A stretch of 64,000 nt of DNA from JBKBKN01 sp046294625 (GTDB lineage: Bacteria; Bacteroidota; Bacteroidia; M30B66). The position numbers were made by a program, and so were the translations under genes. The DNA is taken from contig JBKBKN010000001.1 in NCBI GenBank assembly GCA_046294625.1, forward strand, positions 124,001 to 188,000. The letters run 5' to 3'. The notes under the pieces were generated by a model. That model searched no databases. It worked only from the letters and a program-made list of their open reading frames with translations, and was not told where the DNA came from. Of the stretch, positions 1-8,997 are shown one piece after another (the stretch's first letter is position 1; the number at the start of each line of letters is the position of its first letter).

Positions 1-310
1 CGTGATTGCCCGAAGTGACATACAGCTGACCTTTATATTGATCAAAAACATCAAGCTGATTGAGCAATGTGCGTGTGGCAGGATGACGGGCAGCCTGATT
101 GGGTTGATTACCTCTTGGATACACATTGTCGCCCAAAAAAACAATTACGCTGTTCCCTGCCAATTTAGCTTCTACTTCGAGCAGATAAAGTGTTTCCGGG
201 GGGATGGTATCTTTGCCGGTGTCACCCACAAAGAACAAGGAGAGCTCTTGTCCATACGATGGGATGGCCATAAAAATCATTGCCCAAATTAAATGCTTTA
301 CCTGCTGCAT
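1..310 (-). CDS. Exported calcineurin-like metallophosphoesterase, N-terminal part (3' end outside window)
   Basis: The minus strand from the ATG at 310 gives 103 residues that run off the left edge. A signal peptide (about residues 1-21, ending SYGQ) is followed by metal-site motifs of calcineurin-like phosphoesterases: GDTG (about 29-32), LGDNVYPRG (about 58-66) and GNH (101-103, cut by the edge). The family hydrolyses phosphomono- or diesters with a two-metal centre; this one should be periplasmic or surface exposed. Bacteroidota often carry long versions fused to a C-terminal outer-membrane barrel, but that part is not visible here. The gene lies downstream of yraN on the same strand with about 220 bp between. 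The domain call is firm; the substrate is unknown. Confidence 0.85.
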   Translation of the reverse strand, partial: MQQVKHLIWAMIFMAIPSYGQELSLFFVGDTGKDTIPPETLYLLEVEAKLAGNSVIVFLGDNVYPRGNQPNQAARHPATRTLLNQLDVFDQYKGQLYVTSGNH

Positions 311-529
311 GCGCAGCGAAGATAAGTGTTCTCTTGTTTTATATTTCGAAAAAAGTCCATTGCGCTCGCTTAATTTTCAGCGTTTTTTTGCTTTCAAAAC
401 ACCCAGCACGCCAAGCGCAAAAAGGTTTCATAAACACATTTATGGGTGTTTGTAGATGGTGGATAAAATCATAGCATCCCTAATATTTTTTTACCCAATA
501 AAAATACTATCGGCTTAGAATTAAAGCGC

Positions 530-892
530 TCAATCAAAAGGACTAAATGCATATTCAAAATGCTTAATTTGCTGCTGTTGGTCATTCAATATCACTGAAA
601 CAATATCAAATCGCGCTTCCAGATCAATATCATAGGTTCGAATATAGGCTTCAGCAGCATTAACCAGTAAACGCTGTTTCTTGAGTCCTACCTGCTCTTC
701 CGGTTGACCGAACAGGGTGTTGCTGCGTGTTTTCACTTCCACAAACACAACCATCTGCTTGTCCTGCGCCACAATGTCAATCTCTTCGAAACGGTTGCGC
801 CAGTTGGTATGCAGAATTTGATAACCTTTCTTTTCCAGATATTCGATGGCGAGGGCTTCGCCTCTTTTGCCCAGTTCGTTATGGTCTGCCAT
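530..892 (-). CDS. yraN: YraN/UPF0102 family nuclease-fold protein
   Basis: This 120-residue protein has the usual YraN length and pattern: an N-terminal [17 protein letters not shown] helix, then the PD-(D/E)xK-like core [10 protein letters not shown]...VFVEVKTRS (residues about 37-57), where E, D, E and K form the predicted catalytic set. YraN proteins resemble Holliday-junction-resolvase-type nucleases, but their cellular role is not settled. It is divergent from metG, whose transcript starts within about 20 bp of this start codon. Fold assignment is confident; activity is inferred from family. Confidence 0.9.
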   Translation of the reverse strand: MADHNELGKRGEALAIEYLEKKGYQILHTNWRNRFEEIDIVAQDKQMVVFVEVKTRSNTLFGQPEEQVGLKKQRLLVNAAEAYIRTYDIDLEARFDIVSVILNDQQQQIKHFEYAFSPFD

Positions 893-899
893 AAAGCTT

Positions 900-907
900 T
901 ATTTTTG
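900..907 (+). promoter_or_regulatory. Candidate -7 box (TATTTTTG) of metG
   Basis: TATTTTTG matches the Bacteroidota -7 consensus TAnnTTTG. No clear -33 TTG at the usual spacing. Its position rules out the upstream ATG at 846 and favours the TTG start at 927. Confidence 0.5.
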
Positions 908-926
908 CAAGCCTAAAAATACTGCA

Positions 927-2951
927 TTGAACAATCCGAAGCGATATACCGTTACAGCCGCCTTGCCTTATGCCAATGGTCCGGTACACATTGGCCATAT
1001 TGCCGGCTGCTATTTGCCTGCCGATATCTATGTCCGCTATTTGCGCCTTCATCGCCGCGATGTGATTTTTGTGTGTGGCTCTGATGAACATGGAGTACCC
1101 ATCACCATCAAAGCAAAGAAAGAAGGCATTAGTCCGCAGGAAGTGGTGGATAAATACCACCAGCTCATGGGAAATGCGTTTAAAGATTTCGGAATTAGTT
1201 TCGACATCTATCACCGCACCTCCGATGCCTTACACCATCAAACGGCTGCTGACTTTTTTAAAGTATTGTATGACAAAGGCGTGTTTCAGGAAGAGACCAC
1301 CGAACAATATTATGATGAAGAAGCTAAGCAATTTCTTGCTGACCGATACATCACAGGCACTTGCCCTAAATGCGGACATACCGAAGCATATGGCGATCAG
1401 TGTGAAAAGTGTGGCACTTCACTTTCGCCCACCGAATTAATCAATCCGAAATCGGTATTGAGTGGCGCAGTGCCGGTGCTGAAAGCTACCAAAAACTGGT
1501 TTTTGCCTTTAGACCAAATGCAAGTCATGCTGGATCAATATATCGAAAGCCACAAAGAAGATTGGAAAAGCAATGTCTATGGGCAATGCAAATCGTGGCT
1601 CAATCAAGGTTTGCAGCCCCGAGCCATGACCCGCGACCTCGACTGGGGAGTGAAAGTGCCCTTGGATGGCGCCGAGGGAAAAGTGCTGTATGTCTGGTTC
1701 GATGCGCCAATTGGCTATATCAGTGCAACAAAAGCGCTTCGTCCTAACGACTGGATGCGCTATTGGACCAATCAAGATACACGACTTATTCATTTTATCG
1801 GCAAGGATAATATCGTGTTTCACAGCATTATATTCCCTGCCATGCTGGCTGCGCATGGGGAATTTATCCTGCCCGACAATGTGCCGGCCAATGAATTTCT
1901 CAATCTGGAAGGCGACAAGATTTCCACTTCGCGCAACTGGGCAGTTTGGCTACATGAATATTTGCAAGATATCCCCGGTAAGCGCGATGAATTGCGCTAT
2001 GTGCTCACTTCCATTGCTCCCGAAACATCCGACAGCGAATTCACCTGGAAAGATTATCAGGCAAGGGTGAACAATGAGTTGGTGGCTATTTTGGGCAATT
2101 TTGTGAATCGTGTGGTGGTGCTTATGCATAAATACTACCAAGGAAAAGTAGAATGCAATGGCCAACTGGAAATCAAAAATGCAAGCCTTAATGAAGCCAT
2201 TGGCAGGACTTATGATGCTTTGGCTGATTTGGTAGAAAAATTCAAATTTCGTCAGGCACAGTTCGAAGTGATGGATTTAGCGCGCTTTGGCAACAAATTT
2301 CTAACTGATTTTGAACCCTGGAAACTCATCAAAACCGATCCAGAAAAAGCCAAAGAAGTGCTGTACGACTGTTTACAGTTGATTGCACATTTAGCTACCT
2401 GCTTACAACCCTTTTTGCCTGATACTGCTGTAAAAATTTTCCAAATGCTAAACCTGCCCGAGCGTATGGATTGGGATCAGCCGGTGGTGTTCGAAAACGG
2501 CCATCAGCTGCGCGAGGTCACCCTATTGTTTCAAAAAATTGAAGACGAAGCCATACAACAGCAGATTGACAAATTGCACCAATCGCGCAAATCAACAGCC
2601 GTTTTAAACATTGCTCCGCTCAAGGAGGCTTGCACATTCGACGATTTCAGAAAGCTCGATATTCGCGTCGCCACCATTCTCGAAGCAGTGAAAGTGCCCA
2701 AAGCCGACAAATTGCTCCAACTCAAATTGGATACCGGCGTGGACCAACGAACCGTGGTTTCCGGCATTGCCGAATTTTTCAAGCCCGAGGAGATTGTAGG
2801 TCGCCAGGTATGTTTACTTGCCAATCTTGAACCCAGAAAAATACGCGGAATTGAATCGCATGGCATGATTTTGATGGCTGAAGATCAGCAAGGACAATTG
2901 CATTTTGTGGCACCGGAGAGTTTGATTAATCCGGGTGCAGGTGTTCGGTAA
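927..2951 (+). CDS. metG: Methionyl-tRNA synthetase with C-terminal tRNA-binding domain
   Basis: Charges tRNA-Met and initiator tRNA in the cytoplasm. From the TTG at 927 the protein is 674 residues, as expected for the long dimeric form. It shows the class I HIGH motif (residues 21-24), a CPKCG...CEKCG zinc knuckle (about 146-165), the KMSKS equivalent KISTS (331-335), an anticodon-binding helical domain, and a C-terminal EMAP/Trbp111-like domain (about 570-674; [10 protein letters not shown]). An in-frame ATG at 846 would add 27 residues with no family similarity and would lie inside yraN upstream of the -7 box, so TTG 927 ([17 protein letters not shown]) is preferred. Confidence 0.96.
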   Translation: MNNPKRYTVTAALPYANGPVHIGHIAGCYLPADIYVRYLRLHRRDVIFVCGSDEHGVPITIKAKKEGISPQEVVDKYHQLMGNAFKDFGISFDIYHRTSDALHHQTAADFFKVLYDKGVFQEETTEQYYDEEAKQFLADRYITGTCPKCGHTEAYGDQCEKCGTSLSPTELINPKSVLSGAVPVLKATKNWFLPLDQMQVMLDQYIESHKEDWKSNVYGQCKSWLNQGLQPRAMTRDLDWGVKVPLDGAEGKVLYVWFDAPIGYISATKALRPNDWMRYWTNQDTRLIHFIGKDNIVFHSIIFPAMLAAHGEFILPDNVPANEFLNLEGDKISTSRNWAVWLHEYLQDIPGKRDELRYVLTSIAPETSDSEFTWKDYQARVNNELVAILGNFVNRVVVLMHKYYQGKVECNGQLEIKNASLNEAIGRTYDALADLVEKFKFRQAQFEVMDLARFGNKFLTDFEPWKLIKTDPEKAKEVLYDCLQLIAHLATCLQPFLPDTAVKIFQMLNLPERMDWDQPVVFENGHQLREVTLLFQKIEDEAIQQQIDKLHQSRKSTAVLNIAPLKEACTFDDFRKLDIRVATILEAVKVPKADKLLQLKLDTGVDQRTVVSGIAEFFKPEEIVGRQVCLLANLEPRKIRGIESHGMILMAEDQQGQLHFVAPESLINPGAGVR

Positions 2952-3065
2952 AGCAATTGTGTGGAACAAGTCGGGCTTTGCAATATTTAATATTGCTTAA
3001 ATGTCAAATTACCAAATTTAATATTGTTAATAGCGATTTGGCCAAAATTTTTAAGCAATTTTTTC

Positions 3066-3096
3066 TTGCATTTTAAAATGCCCAATTGTATATTTG
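3066..3096 (+). promoter_or_regulatory. Candidate promoter of hmgA-hpd (TTG-N20-TATATTTG)
   Basis: TTG at 3066-3068, 20 bp, then TATATTTG at 3089-3096: a good match to the Bacteroidota TTG/TAnnTTTG promoter. The start codon follows 14 nt later. Confidence 0.55.
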
Positions 3097-3110
3097 CTGA
3101 AAACATCGCT

Positions 3111-4268
3111 ATGCCTTTTTATCATGCATTAGGTAAGATTCCGCCCAAGCGCCACACAGTGATGCGTCAGGAACATGGGGGCTTGTATTATGAGCAATTG
3201 TTTGGCACGATTGGTTTCGACGGCATGTCTTCCTTGCTCTATCATATCCATCGCCCTACACAGGTTAAGGAGGTTTTAGAATCCATTGACACCACACCGG
3301 AGATTGCCATTGAAAAAAACATGAAATCGCTTCGTTTGATTGGTTTCAATATCTCTCCCGAAGATGATTTTTTGAAAAGCCGGAAACCTTTGTTGGTCAA
3401 CAATGACGTTTATCTGGGTTTGGCTGCACCACGTAAATCGCTTACGGATTATTTCTATAAAAATGCTGATGCCGATGAGCTGTTATTCATTCACAAAGGT
3501 AGTGGCGTGCTGCGCACATTTTTAGGCAATATTGAATTCAAATATGGAGATTACCTCGTGATACCACGTGGGATGATTTACCAGATTCAGTTCGATACAG
3601 AAAATAACCGACTGCTCTATCTCGAATCCTTCAGCCCGATTTATACCCCTAAGCGTTACCGCAATTGGTTTGGGCAATTGCTTGAGCATTCGCCCTTCTG
3701 CGAGCGAGATATTCGCCGCCCCCAAAACCTTGAAACCTACAATGAAAAAGGCGATTTTCTCATCAAAGTGAAAAAAGAAGGCATGTTGCATCAATATGTT
3801 TATGCAACTCATCCGTTCGATGTGGTGGGATGGGACGGTTACAATTATCCTTACGCTTTCTCCATTCATGATTTTGAACCCATTACCGGTCGCATTCACC
3901 AACCACCACCGGTACACCAGACTTTCGAAGCCCGTAATTTTGTAGTGTGCTCGTTTTGCCCGCGTTTATACGACTATCACCCTGATTCCATACCTGCTCC
4001 TTACAACCACAGCAATATTGACTCCGATGAAGTATTGTATTATGTAGATGGAGATTTCATGTCGCGTAATGATATTGCCCAAGGGCAAATCACCCTTCAT
4101 CCGGGAGGCATTCCACATGGGCCGCATCCGGGTGCCATGGAGCGAAGTATTGGTCAGAAAGAAACGCAGGAACTGGCAGTAATGGTGGACACATTTCGCC
4201 CGCTCAAAATAACAAAGGAAGCCATGAGAATAGATGATGGCAAGTATTACAAGTCTTGGATTGAGTAA
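3111..4268 (+). CDS. hmgA: Homogentisate 1,2-dioxygenase
   Basis: Opens the aromatic ring of homogentisate to maleylacetoacetate (tyrosine and phenylalanine catabolism) using non-haem Fe(II). The 385-residue protein begins MPFYHALGKIPPKRHT and has the cupin core with the family blocks GDYLVIPRGMIYQ, HSNIDSDEVLYYVDG and GGIPHGPHPG; the His and Glu residues in the last two supply the iron ligands. The ATG at 3111 sits just after a -7 box, whereas the longer open frame from a TTG at 3024 lies upstream of it. It is followed after 35 bp by hpd, which makes its substrate. Other homologues in Bacteroidota are similarly shorter than the human enzyme. Confidence 0.95.
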   Translation: MPFYHALGKIPPKRHTVMRQEHGGLYYEQLFGTIGFDGMSSLLYHIHRPTQVKEVLESIDTTPEIAIEKNMKSLRLIGFNISPEDDFLKSRKPLLVNNDVYLGLAAPRKSLTDYFYKNADADELLFIHKGSGVLRTFLGNIEFKYGDYLVIPRGMIYQIQFDTENNRLLYLESFSPIYTPKRYRNWFGQLLEHSPFCERDIRRPQNLETYNEKGDFLIKVKKEGMLHQYVYATHPFDVVGWDGYNYPYAFSIHDFEPITGRIHQPPPVHQTFEARNFVVCSFCPRLYDYHPDSIPAPYNHSNIDSDEVLYYVDGDFMSRNDIAQGQITLHPGGIPHGPHPGAMERSIGQKETQELAVMVDTFRPLKITKEAMRIDDGKYYKSWIE

Positions 4269-4272
4269 GTTT

Positions 4273-4300
4273 GACAATTAAGAATTGACAATTAAGAATT
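4273..4300 (+). repeat. Two tandem copies of a 14-bp AT-rich unit between hmgA and hpd
   Basis: GACAATTAAGAATT occurs at 4273-4286 and again at 4287-4300, perfectly repeated and ending 3 bp before the hpd start codon. It may affect translation initiation of hpd or be slippage-derived. No -7 box is visible here, so hpd is probably co-transcribed with hmgA. Confidence 0.85.
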
Positions 4301-4303
4301 AAA

Positions 4304-5440
4304 ATGAATACACAATCAACGCTAAACGTGCAAACGGCTACTCAATCGGGAGATGATTTTCTCCCTTTATTGGGAACAGATCATGTAGAATTTTATGTAG
4401 GCAATGCTAAGCAAGCAGCCTATTTTTATCAATCGGCCTTTGGTTTTGAGCTGGTGGCCTATGCTGGTCCTGAAACGGGCGTGAAAGACCGCGCATCGTA
4501 TGTTTTGCAGCAAGGCAAAATTCGGTTTGTCCTCACCACGTCTTTAGACCCCGATTCAGAGATATCGGAGCATGTAAAGAAACATGGTGATGGGGTGAAA
4601 GTACTTGCACTGTGGGTGGACGATGCGGGAAAAGCATTACATGAAACCACCAAGCGTGGGGCAAAAAAAGCTGCCGATCTGAAGGTGCTGAAAGATGAAT
4701 TTGGCGAAGTGCGCACCGCTTCCATTCATACCTACGGCGATACCATTCACACTTTTGTGGAGCGCAAAAATTATCGGGGCTCCTTTATGCCAGGGTTTGA
4801 AGCACGAGAATCTAATTTCCCAATTCAACCCGTTGGCTTTCTTCATGTGGACCATTGCGTGGGAAACGTTGGCTGGGGCGAAATGAACAAGTGGGTAGAT
4901 TTCTACGAAAATGTAATGGGATTTAAACTGCTCGTTACATTCGATGATAAAGATATCTCCACCGAATATACTGCCTTGATGTCTAAAGTGGTGTCGAATG
5001 GCAACGGATTCATCAAATTTCCAATCAATGAACCTGCCGAAGGCAAAAAACGCTCACAGGTGGAAGAATATCTAGATTACTATCATGGCTCAGGCGTGCA
5101 GCATATAGCCATTGCCACCGATGATATCATTCACACGGTAAGTGAGCTTCGTCGCCGTGGGGTAGAGTTTCTAGAAGTCCCCGAAACCTATTATGAAGAC
5201 TTATTTGACCGTGTGGGCAAAATTAAAGAAGATATTGAGCCTATCAAGAAACTCAACATTTTGGTGGATCGCGACGATGAAGGATACCTGCTTCAATTGT
5301 TTACCAAGCCGGTGGAAGATCGTCCTACTTTATTTTTCGAAATTATCCAACGTAGAGGTGCAAAATCCTTTGGAAAAGGCAATTTCAAAGCGCTTTTCCA
5401 AGCCATCGAAAGAGAACAGGAGCGCCGCGGAACGCTTTAA
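4304..5440 (+). CDS. hpd: 4-hydroxyphenylpyruvate dioxygenase
   Basis: Converts 4-hydroxyphenylpyruvate to homogentisate, the step before HmgA. The 378-residue protein has two vicinal-oxygen-chelate halves: an N-terminal glyoxalase-like half ([17 protein letters not shown]) and a catalytic half with the iron ligands in HVDHCVGNV (about 182), GVQHIAIAT (about 265) and the Glu of [10 protein letters not shown] (about 345). The C-terminal helix [20 protein letters not shown] that closes the active site is complete. It forms a two-gene operon with hmgA; maleylacetoacetate isomerase and fumarylacetoacetase are not in the window. Confidence 0.96.
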   Translation: MNTQSTLNVQTATQSGDDFLPLLGTDHVEFYVGNAKQAAYFYQSAFGFELVAYAGPETGVKDRASYVLQQGKIRFVLTTSLDPDSEISEHVKKHGDGVKVLALWVDDAGKALHETTKRGAKKAADLKVLKDEFGEVRTASIHTYGDTIHTFVERKNYRGSFMPGFEARESNFPIQPVGFLHVDHCVGNVGWGEMNKWVDFYENVMGFKLLVTFDDKDISTEYTALMSKVVSNGNGFIKFPINEPAEGKKRSQVEEYLDYYHGSGVQHIAIATDDIIHTVSELRRRGVEFLEVPETYYEDLFDRVGKIKEDIEPIKKLNILVDRDDEGYLLQLFTKPVEDRPTLFFEIIQRRGAKSFGKGNFKALFQAIEREQERRGTL

Positions 5441-5467
5441 GATTGCTCAGATACCATCACAAACAAC

Positions 5468-5500
5468 AAAATCCCGTTGGCCAAAAGCCGACGGGATTTT
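5468..5500 (+). terminator. Strong Rho-independent terminator after hpd
   Basis: A 14-bp stem (AAAATCCCGTTGGC with GCCGACGGGATTTT, one G-U pair) around a CAAAA loop, ending in TTTT, 27 bp after the hpd stop codon. The A-rich left arm also allows termination in the opposite direction. Confidence 0.9.
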
Positions 5501-5659
5501 ATATTGTTGGAAAAAGGGGTAATAAATTGACATGCTTAGGATAATAAATAATAACTATCCATTTTATATCTAATTGCCTTCAGCGACTTACTTTAATTTG
5601 TTGTGTTTTTTCAAAGGTCAAATTGAGCTCTCATGCATGCTCGGTTCTTGTCTTGAAAA

Positions 5660-5722
5660 AAGAAAGTAAGCAAAGAAATTCAAGGGTAAATTAATGCTCC
5701 CACGCTCCCTTTGCTTTTTCTT
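5660..5722. repeat. Hairpin 1: 14-bp inverted repeat
   Basis: AAGAAA (5660-5665) plus AAGCAAAG (5668-5675) pair with CTTTGCTT (5709-5716) plus TTTCTT (5717-5722), leaving a 2-nt GT bulge. A small GGG...CCC pairing (5683-5700) lies inside the loop. Confidence 0.7.
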
Positions 5723-5723
5723 G

Positions 5724-5761
5724 AATAGCTAAGAAGCTGGATGAATCTTCTTCCAGCTATT
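5724..5761. repeat. Hairpin 2: AATAGCT/AGCTATT with inner AAGAAG/CTTCTT
   Basis: Outer arms of 7 bp (5724-5730 and 5755-5761) and an inner 6-bp stem give a 13-bp hairpin with a 2-nt CC bulge. An alternative AGCTGG/CCAGCT pairing competes with it. It begins 1 bp after hairpin 1. Confidence 0.7.
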
Positions 5762-5790
5762 ACTACGAAAAAGTAAATTCCCTCTTACGT

Positions 5791-5816
5791 GTGGCCTGCT
5801 ATTTTACCCTGGCCAC
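5791..5816. repeat. Hairpin 3: GTGGCC/GGCCAC
   Basis: Perfect GC-rich 6-bp arms at 5791-5796 and 5811-5816 with a 14-nt loop. Confidence 0.6.
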
Positions 5817-6015
5817 CGCGATTTAGGCACGAATAAATAGAAATGCTCGCAAAAGCCTTAATCCTGTTTTTACTATTAAAGTTGTTGTTTTTTTCTGGAT
5901 CGCTATTGATTAAACTGATGTGTCTTTTTGCGGTTAATCATTTAATAAATAGCATCAATCTTCATCATGAACCTAAAACGATACTCATTTTTAAGCTTGC
6001 TAGTGTACGAGTAAT

Positions 6016-8919
6016 TTATGCAAACAAATCTGCAATCTGCCCGGCGTCCAATCCGCGCAGCGGATTGTTGTTGATGATTTCATCGGCAAGCCAGGTTTTG
6101 CGTTCCTGCATACTGCGAATTTTTTCTTCGATGCTGTCTTTGCTGATAAAGCGGTAAGAAAATACCTTTTGTCGCTGCCCGATGCGATGTGCACGGGCAA
6201 TAGCCTGATCTTCTACAGCCGGATTCCACCAAGGGTCTAATAAAAAAACATGCTCCGATGCCGTGAGATTCAAACCTACACCTCCGGCTCGCAAGGAGAT
6301 GAGAAAAATTGCTGCTCCTTTGGCTTTGTTGAATTCCTTGATCTGCTGCTTACGGTCTTTCACTACTCCGGTAATTCGGTAGATCGCCACATTTTTTTGT
6401 TGAAAATATGCTTGAAACAAGTCGAGATGTTTCACAAACTGCGAAAAAACTAACACCTTTTTCTTATCTTGCAGTAGGAGTTCCAGTTTGGCGATCACGT
6501 CATCGAATTTGCCACTAGATGTTTCTTTTCCGGCTAATTTTGGATGGTTGGCTATCAAACGCAGTTCGGTAAGCCCTTTCAGGATGGTCATCTGACTTTG
6601 TTGCACGCCCACTTGTGCGATGCGCTCCAGAATCTGGTTGCGATAAAAGGACTTCACTTCTTCATAAAGTTTCTTCTGATCTTCTGCCATTTCGCTGTAA
6701 ATCACATGCTGCGAAAGGGTAGGCAGATCTTGTGCTACTTCTTCTTTGGTGCGGCGGAGGATGAATGGGCGTATAATCTTGCGAAGCTTTTCAAGTTGCT
6801 CCTTATTGCCTTGTTTTTCAATGCTTTGAACAAACTCACTTTTAAAAAAATGATAGCTTCCCAGTAATCCCGGATTCAAAAAGGTCAGTTGCGACCACAG
6901 GTCAGTAAGGGAATTCTCCACTGGCGTGCCGGTGAGCACAATCCGGTGTCGGCCGTGTAGCTTTTTAACAGCCTGAAAGCTTAACGATCGGGCATTTTTA
7001 ATCAATTGGCTTTCGTCGAGTATCAAATAGGCAAAGGATTGTAACTGAAATAAGGCGATATCATTGCGAACGATTCCATAGGTGCTAATGATAATTTGTG
7101 CCGAATCAAAACGGAATGTTTCTCTGTTTTTCATGCGATGATCATATACAGCAAAACGCAGATTCGGGGCAAATTTTTGTAATTCAGCAACCCAATTGTG
7201 CACCAGTGAAGGCGTAACAATCACTAAGCTGGGCGGTGCTTGTTCGCGTTCTTCATCTAATGCGTCAAATAGACTTAATTGGCTATTTCCTTTCGATAGG
7301 CTTGATTTTCCTTCGTAATATTTTGACAATACGGCAATCACCTGAAGGGTTTTACCCAAGCCCATATCATCGGCTAAGCATGCTCCCAGTTCAAGGCTTT
7401 GCAGATGCATCAGCCAATCATATCCAATTTTTTGATAAGGTCGTAAGGTGGCCTGTAGCTGCAATGGCATGGGAGCAGGAGGAATTTGCTCAACCGTGTA
7501 GGCCATTTTACCTTTTTCGTCCAAATGTGGCTTGATCGCTTCGCCAAAAAGTGGGTGACCGATTAATAGAGATTGGTGGTGTTTTTCGATGCGGAGCTTA
7601 TCATCGACCACTGAGAATTTGAACAGATCATGAGTCTTTTTCATCCATTCTTTTGGGATCAGCATAGTGCTGCCATCGGGAAGTAGGAAGTATGGATTGT
7701 TCGATAATATATTTTCTTTGAGCGCTGCAAATGGGATTTCCAAATCGCCTAACTTTACCACGGCATGTAGGTCAAACCAATCTTCATTTGATTTGACTTT
7801 AATCTCCAGCTCCGGATTCAATGTGTTGAAGTGATAAGTTTTCCAAATGCTCGAAATGATAAATTTCTTTTCTTGCTCCACTATGCGCAGCATTTCCACG
7901 TAGTTTTCGAGGGAGGTGTGTGGTTTGGAGTATTTGACTGTTCCACCTTTTTGCAACGACAAATCATGGGATTGGAGGAGCGTTATGAAAGACTTTTCTC
8001 TCTCCTTGTCACGCTGAAATAGCATTAATTCTCCTGATGATTTACCGGGTGTTTGTTGATAATGCTTCTTCCAGGTATCATCTGGTAATGTGCGCTTTTT
8101 GCCATACATGAAGCTCAACTGTAAAATGGGATTCCCTTCTAAGTCCTGCGCAAGGTCAAGGTGAGCTCGCATTTGATGGCTTCCTTCTAAAACAGTGAAT
8201 CCTTGTAGGGTGCATGCTTGCTGATTAAGCACCCGCAGCATAAAACTTTCGATAAATTTTTGCGCCATTGCAGCCGGAACCTGCAATTGCTCTTTCTGTA
8301 TGAATGGATAAATTTTCTTTCCATCCATTGCTGCATCGAAATGAAAGATTTGCTTACCCACCCGCAGATAACAAGGTTTTTCCGATAGTATTTGTGATGC
8401 TTGCCTGTGAAGATTTAACTCCTTTTGCAAATGCCGCACCGTGATGAAATAGGTAATGCCTTCAGCATGTTTGCGGAAATGATACACAATATCGGAAACA
8501 AGTTTCTCAACCATCAATGCCTGATCAGCGGCAAAGTCCGATACTTTGTTGCGCATATAGACCTTTTCGCCTTGTAATTGGTTCAGCAAATGCGCTATTT
8601 GTTTATCTACAAAGACACGAAGGCTGCGCTCTAATTCAGGAGTTTCTTTTAGGAAGGAAGTAAAATTTGCTTCTTTAACTTTGGGAGGGCGAAATTTTTT
8701 AAGAATATTGACAGGATAGGTTAATTCGCAGGTTTTGATTAAATCAATTTCTTCGTCAGAAAATTGATAATCATGATTAGTAAGTAGCCTAGCATTTACT
8801 TTTACAGCATCATATGAAAAACTTCCATCAGGCAATTCCTGCATCATGAAAGGTTCTACCATGTAGCCAATGATTTCGGATGGTAAAAAAGAAAAGATGA
8901 GTTTTTTAGAATTCGACAC
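6016..8919 (-). CDS. SNF2/RapA-type DEAD-like helicase
   Basis: A 967-residue double-stranded-DNA translocase ATPase. The N-terminal ~450 residues are a family-specific region without a clear SWIM zinc finger. The SNF2 ATPase follows: DDMGLGKTLQVIAVL (Walker A, about residue 515), DESQ in place of the DEAH box, and LTGTPVENSLTDLWSQ. The helicase C lobe has SLRAGGVGLNLTAS and the Q-x-x-x-R-x-H-R-I-G-Q box. Homologues have been implicated in transcription or recombination, but the role here is unknown. The start is a GTG at 8919; an in-frame stop lies a few codons upstream and the next ATG would remove conserved sequence. It sits 78 bp downstream of the amidohydrolase on the same strand. Confidence 0.9.
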   Translation of the reverse strand: MSNSKKLIFSFLPSEIIGYMVEPFMMQELPDGSFSYDAVKVNARLLTNHDYQFSDEEIDLIKTCELTYPVNILKKFRPPKVKEANFTSFLKETPELERSLRVFVDKQIAHLLNQLQGEKVYMRNKVSDFAADQALMVEKLVSDIVYHFRKHAEGITYFITVRHLQKELNLHRQASQILSEKPCYLRVGKQIFHFDAAMDGKKIYPFIQKEQLQVPAAMAQKFIESFMLRVLNQQACTLQGFTVLEGSHQMRAHLDLAQDLEGNPILQLSFMYGKKRTLPDDTWKKHYQQTPGKSSGELMLFQRDKEREKSFITLLQSHDLSLQKGGTVKYSKPHTSLENYVEMLRIVEQEKKFIISSIWKTYHFNTLNPELEIKVKSNEDWFDLHAVVKLGDLEIPFAALKENILSNNPYFLLPDGSTMLIPKEWMKKTHDLFKFSVVDDKLRIEKHHQSLLIGHPLFGEAIKPHLDEKGKMAYTVEQIPPAPMPLQLQATLRPYQKIGYDWLMHLQSLELGACLADDMGLGKTLQVIAVLSKYYEGKSSLSKGNSQLSLFDALDEEREQAPPSLVIVTPSLVHNWVAELQKFAPNLRFAVYDHRMKNRETFRFDSAQIIISTYGIVRNDIALFQLQSFAYLILDESQLIKNARSLSFQAVKKLHGRHRIVLTGTPVENSLTDLWSQLTFLNPGLLGSYHFFKSEFVQSIEKQGNKEQLEKLRKIIRPFILRRTKEEVAQDLPTLSQHVIYSEMAEDQKKLYEEVKSFYRNQILERIAQVGVQQSQMTILKGLTELRLIANHPKLAGKETSSGKFDDVIAKLELLLQDKKKVLVFSQFVKHLDLFQAYFQQKNVAIYRITGVVKDRKQQIKEFNKAKGAAIFLISLRAGGVGLNLTASEHVFLLDPWWNPAVEDQAIARAHRIGQRQKVFSYRFISKDSIEEKIRSMQERKTWLADEIINNNPLRGLDAGQIADLFA

Positions 8920-8997
8920 GTTTTGAATTTCCTATAAAAAAGACACACTTAGCAGCATCGCAATTTGGGCAAAATACCTGATTCAGCCAATTAGAAA

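Larger units (their letters stand above)
5501..6015. other. 515-bp gene-free region with three adjacent hairpins
   Basis: No convincing coding frame. A short plus-strand frame beginning at 5843 runs into the helicase gene on the other strand and has no recognisable product. The middle part (5660-5816) is dense in inverted repeats, listed separately. The flanks are AT-rich and plain. It lies between convergent transcription units (hpd and the SNF2 gene), so it could be a structured RNA, a bidirectional terminator region, or a dispersed intergenic repeat. Confidence 0.6.

Noticed and set aside
2..292. Plus-strand frame of 96 residues at the left edge
   Set aside because: The minus strand over the same bases encodes a signal peptide plus three metallophosphoesterase motifs (GDTG, GDNVYP, GNH), so the plus frame is a shadow.
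310..529. Possible tRNA, small RNA or terminator between yraN and the phosphoesterase
   Set aside because: Only a weak AAACAC/GTGTTT pairing without a T-run and no cloverleaf; nothing supportable.
846..926. ATG-initiated extension of metG
   Set aside because: It would run inside yraN and across the -7 box at 900-907; MetG similarity starts only after 927.
5843..6157. Hydrophobic plus-strand frame of 104 residues
   Set aside because: It overlaps the C-terminal end of the SNF2 gene on the other strand, has no family similarity and lacks a promoter box.
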